In this document: positions 14,959 to 22,088 of the stretch, in pieces
Layout of the letters: each line of letters starts with the position of its first letter
Position numbering within the stretch: position 1 is the first letter of the stretch
DNA from: Rhodospirillales bacterium
Lineage (GTDB): Bacteria; Pseudomonadota; Alphaproteobacteria; ATCC43930; CGMCC-115725
Reading direction: 5' to 3'
Length of the DNA stretch: 64,000 nt
Assembly: GCA_028288725.1 (NCBI GenBank)
Contig: JAQGIC010000002.1
Coordinates: forward strand, 62,001-126,000
Notes under the pieces: generated by a model
Seen by the model: only the letters and a program-made list of their open reading frames with translations
What the model was told of the DNA's origin: nothing
Database searches by the model: none
Position numbers and translations under genes: made by a program

Positions 14959-15404
14959 CAGGCGCTCCGTCTCGATGCTTTGGTGTCCCGGATGTGCTGG
15001 CGCACGTCCGCCTGGGCGCGTTCGGATGCGGTCAGAAGGGGGAAGGTCATGAAGTTCTCGATCGAGACCAGGCCGTCCCGGCTTGGATGCGGGTCCCAGA
15101 CGATCTTTCCATCGAGCGCGACCACGGCGTGGCTGACGCCACGCGCCGCAGGGCCGGTCGCGATCGAGTATCCGGTCGGGGGCGCTTCGGGATCGTGCCA
15201 CTCGTAGCCGAAGCCCCAGGATTCCAGCCAGTCATAGATGCCGTGCCAGAAGTCCCCTGCCCCGCGCACCTCTTCGAAGTGCGGCAAATCCTCGATGTCC
15301 ATGTCGAAGATCGAGGCCATGGCCGCGCGCTGGCAGTTGCCATATTGCTGGCCTTCGGGATGTCCCTTCGGCCGGTACATCTTAGTTTGGGTAATTTGCT
15401 TCAT
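14958..15404 (-). CDS. Papain-like/transglutaminase-like phage protein (candidate)
   Basis: 148 residues. YGNCQRAAMASIFDMDIEDLPHFEE followed by ARGVSHAVVALDGKIVWDPHPSRDGL gives a Cys-His-Asp order compatible with a cysteine-protease-like fold. This small family is widespread in phages, but I know of no demonstrated activity. Start at MKQITQTKMYRP; ATGA coupling to the upstream lipoprotein gene supports it. Confidence 0.7.
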   Translation of the reverse strand: MKQITQTKMYRPKGHPEGQQYGNCQRAAMASIFDMDIEDLPHFEEVRGAGDFWHGIYDWLESWGFGYEWHDPEAPPTGYSIATGPAARGVSHAVVALDGKIVWDPHPSRDGLVSIENFMTFPLLTASERAQADVRQHIRDTKASRRSA

Positions 15405-15718
15405 GGAGCGCTCTCCGGCACGGCCTCGATCGCCTGCATCACGGCAAGAGCCTGGATGGGGATGCCTTCGACGGTCGTCGGCAGGTTCGCGCAGAACGCC
15501 TTGATCGCCGCCGCCGTGCGCGCGTCGTGCGGTTGGCTTTCCGCGATGGGACACACCACGGACGCGTTCAGCGGCTTGATGATGCTGAGGCCAAGGTTGG
15601 CGTCCTGCCGCGCCGTGATGATGGTGGCCACGATCCCGCCGCCGGCAGCCGCCCCCACCAGGGGGGCGGTGCCGCAGCCGGCGAGGCCGAGGCAGGCGAC
15701 CAGCAGGAGCCGGGTCAC
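15401..15718 (-). CDS. Small lipoprotein, spanin-like position
   Basis: 105 residues with a lipoprotein signal (MTRLLLVACLGLAGC, lipobox LAGC). The mature part is Ala-rich and carries two Cys residues. It overlaps the previous lipoprotein gene by ATGA and follows the hydrolase/holin pair, so an outer-membrane disruption (o-spanin-type) role is possible but not shown. Confidence 0.7.
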   Translation of the reverse strand: MTRLLLVACLGLAGCGTAPLVGAAAGGGIVATIITARQDANLGLSIIKPLNASVVCPIAESQPHDARTAAAIKAFCANLPTTVEGIPIQALAVMQAIEAVPESAP

Positions 15719-16026
15719 TGTGCCGGCGTGGCCGTCTGGATCTGGGCCACGATCTTGAGCAGCTTTGCCAGGGCGGTCGGGGCGTCGGTCGGATAGGGCG
15801 GCGTGCAGATGACCGTCGCGGCCTGATCGGCTTTCATCTCGTCGTCGATCATGGCCTGGGTGATCTTGCCGCCCGAGAGGGGCGCCACGGCCTTGAACAC
15901 GATGTCAGCGGTCTGGACCCAGCCGCAGGCGGTCTCGACGTTGGCGGTCGTGACGACCGAGCCAGAGCCGGTGGCGCAGGCGGACAGGCAGAGGGCGAGT
16001 GCGGTGCCGAGAAGGATTTTGCGCAT
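15715..16026 (-). CDS. Small lipoprotein
   Basis: 103 residues with signal and lipobox MRKILLGTALALCLSAC. The mature part has ETACGWVQTADIVFKAVAPL and a short helix near the end. It is the first of two adjacent lipoproteins in the lysis cassette. Its function is inferred only from position. Confidence 0.7.
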   Translation of the reverse strand: MRKILLGTALALCLSACATGSGSVVTTANVETACGWVQTADIVFKAVAPLSGGKITQAMIDDEMKADQAATVICTPPYPTDAPTALAKLLKIVAQIQTATPAQ

Positions 16027-16041
16027 GGGATGCTCCGGGGT

Positions 16042-16278
16042 TCAGGCGGCGGGGGGAATGGCGGGCGTGGTCGGCGCATCCGAGAGCGACGGACCGGCCT
16101 TGCGGACGAACATCGAGGCGCCCAGCAGCACGCCGGAGACGATCACCGCCGAGATTGCGCTGACGGTATCGGGCGTGGGCGGCACGATCGGCCAGGTCAG
16201 CAGCCAGGTCAGGATCAGATTGAGCGACGGGTAGATGCTCACGCCGGCGGCGCCAGCAACCACGTGGGTCTGGTTCAT
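16042..16278 (-). CDS. Holin candidate (two membrane spans)
   Basis: 78 residues with two hydrophobic segments, about residues 12-32 (Ile/Leu/Trp-rich) and 38-58, and a short polar C-terminus. This is the size and topology of class II holins, and it lies next to the cell-wall hydrolase. No sequence family is recognised. Confidence 0.65.
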   Translation of the reverse strand: MNQTHVVAGAAGVSIYPSLNLILTWLLTWPIVPPTPDTVSAISAVIVSGVLLGASMFVRKAGPSLSDAPTTPAIPPAA

Positions 16279-16308
16279 GTCGGGTTCCTTTGGGAGATCG
16301 TCCGAAGA

Positions 16309-16722
16309 TCAGGCGCTCGGACCCAGCGCGTAGAAGGCGTGATGGCCGATCGTTGCCGACGGTGTGCGGCCGCGGGCCCATGGAGCCTTCGTGCCGATCA
16401 CCTCGTAGTGGTCGGCGCCATGGGTCGGATCGGGGATGTGCCCGCCGAACACCGCGCGGACCGCCGTCTCGATCGCGACATAGGCCGGGTCGGTCGGTGA
16501 CAGCGCTTCCAGCTTGGCGTCGTTCGGATCGTTCGCATTGCGGCAGGAGAACTGTTCTGGCTTCTCGCAGACCTGTGCCGGGGTGGCGCCCCACCAGGCA
16601 GGGTGCCGGGCCCGGTTGAGGATGACCCAGATTACGGCCACCCAGCCGGCCAGGCCCTCGCCCCTCGCCTCACCCCAGACGGTGCGGGTCGTGGCGTCGA
16701 TGTCGGCCGCGGTGAATGTCAC
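16309..16722 (-). CDS. Cell-wall hydrolase, SleB-like (endolysin)
   Basis: 137 residues: RTVWGEARGEGLAGWVAVIWVILNRARHPAWWG, then EQFSCRNANDPN and a His-rich end. This is the Hydrolase_2/SleB pattern, with Glu18 in GEARGEG as the expected catalytic residue of a lytic transglycosylase-type enzyme. No signal peptide, so holin-dependent release is expected. ATGA overlap with the upstream gene. Confidence 0.88.
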   Translation of the reverse strand: MTFTAADIDATTRTVWGEARGEGLAGWVAVIWVILNRARHPAWWGATPAQVCEKPEQFSCRNANDPNDAKLEALSPTDPAYVAIETAVRAVFGGHIPDPTHGADHYEVIGTKAPWARGRTPSATIGHHAFYALGPSA

Positions 16723-17078
16723 GGCACGGCCTGCCGGGTGATGGCGGCCTCGATCCGCCGCCCCAACTCCCGGACGTCGTCCTTGGTCGCCATGGTGGTC
16801 AGGATTTCACGCTGCCGAGCCTCCGCTTCCGCCCGGTTGGTATTGACCGCCTGCCACAGCCGATCATCGCCGGCGTCGGCTTCCTTGCGGACTTCCTCGC
16901 GGAAAGTGTCGATGCGCTTGTCGGCGGCGTCGACCCGCACGTTGCCGCGGGCTTCGACCGCTTCGATCCGGCCGCCGAGGCTACGCGCGACGAAAACCAG
17001 CGCGCCCGCCCCTGCGGTGGCAACGCCCGCGATGATCCATTGAAAGAGGCCCGCGTCCTCGGGCAGTTGGAGGCCCAT
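16719..17078 (-). CDS. Membrane-anchored coiled-coil protein
   Basis: 119 residues: an N-terminal hydrophobic helix (WIIAGVATAGAGALVFVARSL), then about 80 residues of charged coiled coil (EAVEARGNVRVDAADKRIDTF...). The layout resembles inner-membrane spanins or hemolysin-XhlA-like phage proteins, and its place beside the endolysin supports a role in lysis. Confidence 0.65.
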   Translation of the reverse strand: MGLQLPEDAGLFQWIIAGVATAGAGALVFVARSLGGRIEAVEARGNVRVDAADKRIDTFREEVRKEADAGDDRLWQAVNTNRAEAEARQREILTTMATKDDVRELGRRIEAAITRQAVP

Positions 17079-17080
17079 CG

Positions 17081-17596
17081 TCAGGAGCCTGCCGAGAGCG
17101 CGGCGGTCGCTACGGCAGCAGCCTCGTCTGGAGAAAAAACGAAGTCATCGCGCTTGTAGCGCTGCATCCTCCAGATAGGCTCTGGGAGCATGTGCTTCCC
17201 GTGGTCCTTGCCGGTGTGGTGCTTCTTGCAGAGGACGAGATAAGCGTTGTGTTCGCTATCGATAAAGGTTTCCGGCTTCGACGGGTCGAAAGATGCCCAA
17301 TCAAAGTCGGGCGCATCGATCTTCACCTTCTCCCACGCGACGCCCAAGCTGTCGCACCACTCGACCAGGTCATGGTGAAGCTCCAGCGGCTGACCCAGTT
17401 CGGCCTCGGTCTTCCCGCAAACCCAGCAGCAGGCATCCGGATTGTTGCTGATCAGCTTTCGGCGCGTTGCGGCGAAGATCGGCGTGGTCGTCCGGTCCGG
17501 GTGATCCGGCACGAAGACGTCGATCGAAATCGTCAGGCGCTGCTCGTGCTCGCCCGGCACGGCCACAGAAGCGGCCGCGGTGTTGGCACCGGTCAT
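17081..17596 (-). CDS. HNH-type zinc-binding protein
   Basis: 171 residues. A WVCGK Cys pair, LELHHDLVEW and LCKKHHTGKDHGKHMLPEPIW form an HNH/ββα-metal pattern (Cys pair, HH, then Cys..HH). The family is common in alphaproteobacterial phages; nuclease activity is plausible but unproven. Strong GGAGG upstream of ATG 17596. It is first in the lysis operon, with the regulatory region to its right. Confidence 0.75.
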   Translation of the reverse strand: MTGANTAAASVAVPGEHEQRLTISIDVFVPDHPDRTTTPIFAATRRKLISNNPDACCWVCGKTEAELGQPLELHHDLVEWCDSLGVAWEKVKIDAPDFDWASFDPSKPETFIDSEHNAYLVLCKKHHTGKDHGKHMLPEPIWRMQRYKRDDFVFSPDEAAAVATAALSAGS

Positions 17597-17677
17597 AATG
17601 ATCCTCCAATGGAAAGGGCGCCCTGAGGCGTCCTTTCGGTGTCGGCGTAATGTCGTGGGATCAGGCGGCTATAGCGC

Positions 17678-17723
17678 GCCAAACGGTTTGGCACAAAACG
17701 CGGGCGCTTTGGCTCAAATCACA
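17678..17723. promoter_or_regulatory. Inverted repeat and related TTTGGC sites
   Basis: GCCAAACGGTTTGGC (17678-17692) is a perfect 7-1-7 inverted repeat. TTTGGCACAAA at about 17687 and TTTGGCTCAAA at about 17711 share one arm. They lie in the 317-base gap between the leftward lysis operon and the rightward methyltransferase moron and may be repressor sites for the leftward promoter. Confidence 0.45.
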
Positions 17724-17764
17724 CCGGCGCGACTAAGCCTCGATAAACAACCCATAAAGAAACA

Positions 17765-17800
17765 GGACCGCTCAGAGCAATCCAGCGGGCCTTTTCTTTT
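17765..17800 (+). terminator. Probable rightward intrinsic terminator
   Basis: GGACCGCT (17765-17772) pairs with AGCGGGCC (17784-17791) over eight bases with one mismatch, followed by TTTTCTTTT. It lies just before the moron promoter and would insulate the moron from any rightward transcription. Confidence 0.55.
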
Positions 17801-17812
17801 GCGATCTCGACG

Positions 17813-17840
17813 TTGAGAAAAAACCAGAATCGGCTATAGA
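17813..17840 (+). promoter_or_regulatory. Candidate sigma-70 promoter of the moron
   Basis: TTGAGA (17813-17818), a 16-base spacer and TATAGA (17835-17840), about 75 bases upstream of the methyltransferase start. The AT-rich context and the position directly after a terminator fit an autonomous moron promoter. Confidence 0.5.
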
Positions 17841-17913
17841 GTGCTGCAACAGGTCGCGCCTGGGTTGGGCCAGCGTGGTCTGCCGGCGGCTCCTCAATGA
17901 AACGAGTATTGGA

Positions 17914-18915
17914 ATGAGCGAGCTATCGTACCAAGAGCGTCTGGCGGTCGAGGTCAAGAATTTCGAGAAAGCGCTCTCTCAAGAAGGTCTCGAAAATTCA
18001 ATACCTGGAATATTTTCCTATTGGGCCGGTCAATTTGTTGCACCTAGAATGAAAAGAATTTACGGGCTAACCGATATTGCCTCTATTTTTGCAAGCGAAC
18101 TCAAAACAGGCGCTATATATATCGGTGGATCAGGTTTCAGAATTTGCTCTCTCGGTTCTGGGGATTGCAGCACCGAAATTCAGATCGCAAAAATACTAAT
18201 GGAATCAGACATAGATTTCCGGTTTCTTTGTGTAGAAGTGAACGGAACCGTAATAAATCAGGCCAAAATCCTTTGCGATAAGGCCGGCGTCGCTCAGCAT
18301 TTTGAATTTATTGAGTGCGACATAAACAATAACTTCCCGGAAATCGAATTTGAGGCGGCGATCGCAAATCATTCGCTTCATCATTTCGTAGAGCTTGAGT
18401 ATGTTTTCGATAACGTGAAACGCCGACTCCATAAGGGTGGTGTATTCATAGTGAATGATATGATTGGAAGAAATGGCCACATGAGATGGCCTGAGGCTCT
18501 TCCTTTTGTTCAGGGCGCGTGGAATCTCCTACCAAAGGAGAAGAAATTCAACTTCCACGCACGGTGCTACGAGTATGGTGCCTTTGTAAATTATGACTGC
18601 ACATCAAACGGAGATTTCGAAGGCGTCAGGGCTCAGGATATATTGCCGCTGCTGATTGATCGATTTGGATTTTCCAAATTTGTCGCCTTCGGCAACCTGC
18701 CGGATATCTTTGTCGATCGAGCCTACGGAAAAAATTTCTCGCCCGACGATGCCGCCGATCGGCGGTTAATCGACTATCTTGAGCAACTCAATGCCCATCT
18801 GATCGACATCGGTGTGATCAAGCCGACCATGATGTTGGCATGCCTTCGGCCCGAGCCTGTCGACTGCCTCTATGACCGATGGTCGCCCGAGTTTTCGGTT
18901 CGGCGTCCATCGTAA
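17914..18915 (+). CDS. SAM-dependent methyltransferase (class I), moron
   Basis: 333 residues from ATG 17914 (TATTGGA upstream). The SAM-binding glycine loop FRICSLGSGDCSTEI is near residue 84, an acidic strand end (FRFLCVEVNG) follows, and the post-motif ANHSLHHF and LHKGGVFIVNDMIG are typical of small-molecule or sugar methyltransferases. It is clearly AT-richer than its surroundings and opposite in strand to the late genes, as expected for an acquired cargo gene. Substrate unknown; capsular or LPS modification would fit a phage cargo role but is inference. Confidence 0.8.
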   Translation: MSELSYQERLAVEVKNFEKALSQEGLENSIPGIFSYWAGQFVAPRMKRIYGLTDIASIFASELKTGAIYIGGSGFRICSLGSGDCSTEIQIAKILMESDIDFRFLCVEVNGTVINQAKILCDKAGVAQHFEFIECDINNNFPEIEFEAAIANHSLHHFVELEYVFDNVKRRLHKGGVFIVNDMIGRNGHMRWPEALPFVQGAWNLLPKEKKFNFHARCYEYGAFVNYDCTSNGDFEGVRAQDILPLLIDRFGFSKFVAFGNLPDIFVDRAYGKNFSPDDAADRRLIDYLEQLNAHLIDIGVIKPTMMLACLRPEPVDCLYDRWSPEFSVRRPS

Positions 18916-18979
18916 TTACGAAGGCGCCTCTAGACCCTACACCCAGCATGAGACCAATAAATCTTCGGTCACACAAAAT

Positions 18980-19285
18980 TCAATTAGGGCGTGCATCGAC
19001 CGCATCTTGAGAGATGGACTTCTGGGCGTCGGATGCCGGTTCGGCGCCCTTCTTCAGCTTCCCGTTTTCCACCTGCAACTGAGCGATTGTCTGCTGGGCT
19101 GCAACAAGCTTGTCGATCAGACCTTGTATGTCGGCCGTCAAATGGGCTTGGGCGGTCTGTGTTGCCTGGTAGTCCATAGATACGGCCTGGATCGCCGGAT
19201 CAACCTGAGTGTCGGAAGTTGGAGCGGCGGCGGCCACGCCCGAGAGAAAAAGCGTTGCCAGGACTGCGGCAGAGAAAACCTTCAT
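18980..19285 (-). CDS. Small secreted protein with coiled coil
   Basis: 101 residues. Signal peptide MKVFSAAVLATLFLSGVAAA, then a Gln/Ala-rich coiled coil (LIDKLVAAQQTIAQLQVENGKLKK). It is the last gene of the leftward structural run and follows the signal-peptide-bearing spike-like gene. Function unknown; the 65-base gap to the convergent methyltransferase holds no clear terminator. Confidence 0.65.
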   Translation of the reverse strand: MKVFSAAVLATLFLSGVAAAAPTSDTQVDPAIQAVSMDYQATQTAQAHLTADIQGLIDKLVAAQQTIAQLQVENGKLKKGAEPASDAQKSISQDAVDARPN

Positions 19286-19316
19286 GAGAACCTTCCAGTC
19301 AGGGAAAAATGAGAAG

Positions 19317-20912
19317 TCACCACGTCGCCGTAGCAGCGCGACGCCAAGTGCTGGCCCCGGTGCAAACGTAGAGATAGTTGGCGTCCCAGACGAAGCGCCC
19401 CGCAGTACAGGAAGCAGACGAACTCGTCGGCGTCATGGATGCGGTGATGATAAGTCCGGGAGCGAGTACAAAACCGCCGAAGGTCGCGGTTTCGCTGGCG
19501 CGCGAAATCGTCAGGGCGGTGCCGAGCAGAGTGCCCGCATCATTGTAATTGTAGATCGTGAAATCGGTGCCGACGTTCGATCCGCTTTCGGCCGCATTGC
19601 TGCCGCCAAACTGCCAACGCGTAACGCCACCTGAAAGAACGCCGAAATCCTTATAGTTGCCCGCTGCGTTGTCGATATAGATCTGCGGACCCGTGGCTAG
19701 GGTAGAGTGGATCGACGAACTGCCGATGATCGTCGATCCGACCATAAGCGAATTGGCCAGCACGATATTGCCGTTTGAGCGAGTGATCATGAGCGGCGTG
19801 CCAAGCGGCGCCCCGGCATCACTGTAGTTGGAGATAGTGAAGTCGGTGCCGGCATTCGCGCCGCTTTCCGCCGTGCTGTTGCCGCCGAACTGCCAGCGGG
19901 TCGCGCCGCCAGTAAGCACTCCGAAATCCTTGTAGTTTCCCGCCGGATTATCGATGTAGATCTGTGGGCCGCTCGTGCCTGTCACATAGACTGTTCCTCC
20001 GAAAGAGGCGCCAGTCGAAACCGCCATGCGAAGATTGTTGAGTTCGATCGTATTGGTGCCAGAGGTCGCGTCGGAATACAGCGTCCATGCCCGCGCGTTT
20101 GCGCCCGAATACCAGACCAGCCCATGGTTTTGACCGAATGCTATGGCGGGAGCCACGCCACCGCTCGTGTCGAGCGAAGTCTGACCGAAGATGATCCCTG
20201 ACTTATAGAGCGCGCCATTGTTGAGAATATCGATCGCAGCGGTCGCCGCGTTCGGTCCCGACACCCCAATACCACTATCCAAACGCAGATTGAAAATCGA
20301 GCCCGTCGGCGTAGCGTTGAACGGATCCGCCGCCGGTGCGGAAGAGCCCAGGTTCTGAATGGAGGACTCCTCTCCGTAGAGCGGACCACCTGCTCCGACG
20401 ATTGCGGTCGCCGTCCTCGTCGCCTGAGTGTACCGGCACCACATCGGTAGGCCGAGCGCCGTATTGTCCTGCAGGCAAACATCTGTCAGAGCAATATTGT
20501 TGACTGTCAGCGCGCCGTTGTTGTCACTGCTTCGGCTGCCAATCACGGCGCCATTCATGCCGGATGGGGCAATGGCGACTAGAGCAGCCTGGGCGTCCCC
20601 AATATTGTGAGTGGCCAGCCAGCTCGTACTACCAATGGTCAGGCCATACTGACCAAACGCGCCGACAGAAAATCCACCGACAGAAAATCCGATAGAGCCG
20701 GTCGCGGCACCGTTATAGCTCTGATCGCTGATGGTGACGCCTGAGGCGCCGATCACAAAGCAGCCTTGATGAAGTGAGGCCGCAAGGTTGGTCGACCCCA
20801 CGCCGCACCATTGGTTATAGGCGGCTGTGGGTGTGGGCGCCGATGCGTGCCCCGAGCCGCCGAGCATGAGGCCTAGCAGGAGCAGCCCGAGGACTGAAAG
20901 ACGGCGCATCAA
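19317..20912 (-). CDS. Tail spike/fibre-like protein with Sec signal and duplicated module
   Basis: 531 residues, Ser/Thr/Gly/Asn-rich as in beta-helical or trimeric fibre proteins. Residues 315-381 and 408-474 are a tandem duplication (both begin GPQIYIDN.AGNYKDFGVL and contain TRWQFGG and GTDFTI.NY.DAG). The N-terminus is a typical Sec signal (RRLSVLGLLLLGLMLGG, then ASA), which is unexpected for a cytoplasmically assembled virion protein. The C-terminus (CTAGRFVWDANYLYVCTGA.TWRR) is a short domain found at the end of many phage fibres. Coupled by ATGA to the S74-domain gene. Confidence 0.7.
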   Translation of the reverse strand: MMRRLSVLGLLLLGLMLGGSGHASAPTPTAAYNQWCGVGSTNLAASLHQGCFVIGASGVTISDQSYNGAATGSIGFSVGGFSVGAFGQYGLTIGSTSWLATHNIGDAQAALVAIAPSGMNGAVIGSRSSDNNGALTVNNIALTDVCLQDNTALGLPMWCRYTQATRTATAIVGAGGPLYGEESSIQNLGSSAPAADPFNATPTGSIFNLRLDSGIGVSGPNAATAAIDILNNGALYKSGIIFGQTSLDTSGGVAPAIAFGQNHGLVWYSGANARAWTLYSDATSGTNTIELNNLRMAVSTGASFGGTVYVTGTSGPQIYIDNPAGNYKDFGVLTGGATRWQFGGNSTAESGANAGTDFTISNYSDAGAPLGTPLMITRSNGNIVLANSLMVGSTIIGSSSIHSTLATGPQIYIDNAAGNYKDFGVLSGGVTRWQFGGSNAAESGSNVGTDFTIYNYNDAGTLLGTALTISRASETATFGGFVLAPGLIITASMTPTSSSASCTAGRFVWDANYLYVCTGASTWRRAATATW

Positions 20913-21700
20913 GATTTTTCTCCCGAGAGGGCTGAAACGCGGGCGTCGAGTTCGACAAGGGCGGCGGCCAGATAGGGGACAAGGCGTCCTGGATCGAACT
21001 GTTGGGGAATGATCGAGCCGTCCGGATTGGTAGCGCCGGGCTCGCCGGTCACGGAGCAGGGCACGAGCTGCTGGATCTCGTCGGCGAAGAAGCCCGCCAG
21101 GATCTGATCGTGGCCCTTGTGGCGATAGAGGATCGCGGCCATGCGCCTGACGATCTCGAGTGCGCCGGTCAGCGGCCCGATGAGATTCTTGGTGCGGCGG
21201 TCCGAGAGCGTGTTGAAGAATGTCGCCCCGCCGCCGGTCGTGACCGAGCCGACCACAACACCCGCCTGCTCGAACGCGTGATGCACGGCGCCCGCGAAGC
21301 TCGCGATGTCATTGGTCGAAAACCCTTCAGCGATGGTGCCGTTGAAGGACGTGGCGGGAGCGACGAGACTGCTGGCCATCGCATCGATCAGCAGCATTGC
21401 CCGCTTGAACATCAGGCCGGTCCCGATGTCGCCGTCCTGCGGGTAGGGCAGGTTATAGTTGGGCGTGAAGTCGCGGGTGATGCCGTAGGCGATCCCGGCC
21501 CGGGTCGCGCCGCCGTAGGGCGCCGCAAGCGTCAGACTGGTATCGGAACTGGGCGGACCGGCGAGCTGATAGGATGCCGTGTCGCCGGGAATGAACAACA
21601 CGTTGCCGGCGGCCACGTTCGCCAGCCAAGCGGTGCCGGTGCCGGTGACGGCGGCGCTGCCGTTGGTGACCGCGATCGTACCGACCCGATATTGCGACAT
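20909..21700 (-). CDS. Tail fibre protein with Peptidase_S74 intramolecular chaperone domain
   Basis: 263 residues from ATG 21700. The N-terminal part (TGTAWLANVAAGNVLFIPGD) is a phage fibre-type beta domain. The C-terminal ~95 residues carry SDRRTK (Ser166 and Lys171, the self-cleavage dyad spacing of endosialidase-type chaperones), GFFADEIQQLVP and LVPYLAAALVELDARVSAL. Such domains guide trimer folding and are then cut off. The C-terminal placement and coiled-coil end agree with the family. Confidence 0.85.
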   Translation of the reverse strand: MSQYRVGTIAVTNGSAAVTGTGTAWLANVAAGNVLFIPGDTASYQLAGPPSSDTSLTLAAPYGGATRAGIAYGITRDFTPNYNLPYPQDGDIGTGLMFKRAMLLIDAMASSLVAPATSFNGTIAEGFSTNDIASFAGAVHHAFEQAGVVVGSVTTGGGATFFNTLSDRRTKNLIGPLTGALEIVRRMAAILYRHKGHDQILAGFFADEIQQLVPCSVTGEPGATNPDGSIIPQQFDPGRLVPYLAAALVELDARVSALSGEKS

Positions 21701-21710
21701 GCGACGATCC

Positions 21711-22088
21711 TCAGTAGGCAAAGAACGGCCAGACGGCTTCCGCCATCGGCCAGGGATCGACATGCAGGACATGCGGGCCAGCATGGCCGGGGACCGCCTT
21801 AAAGCTGGTCCCGGTGCCGGTCAGGCGCTGGCCGTCGAAATAGATCGTGGCGCCGATCGGTAGCCCGGCGACGGTGACGCCGTCCGAGCCATCGGGCGTG
21901 ACGTTGGCCTTATCGAAGGTGACGGTGCAGGCTGGGCGCGCCGTGACCGCGCCACCGACGACGTAGAACAGGGACGGATCGCAGGCGTCGCCGACCTCGG
22001 CAATCCCGAGGTCGGCGGTTTCCTCTGGCGTGTAGCCGATCGCCAGGTTGACAATGCGGCCGGTAGCTTTCTCAAAAATTGCGATCAT
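21711..22088 (-). CDS. Tail-tip associated hypothetical protein
   Basis: 125 residues starting MIAIFEKATGRIVNLAIG, beta-rich, with an Ig-like middle (VTVAGLPIGATIYFDGQRLTGTGTSF). It lies between the tip protein and the fibre genes and overlaps the tip gene by ATGA, so a virion or assembly role is likely. The extension to 22421 is antisense-like and rejected. Confidence 0.65.
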   Translation of the reverse strand: MIAIFEKATGRIVNLAIGYTPEETADLGIAEVGDACDPSLFYVVGGAVTARPACTVTFDKANVTPDGSDGVTVAGLPIGATIYFDGQRLTGTGTSFKAVPGHAGPHVLHVDPWPMAEAVWPFFAY

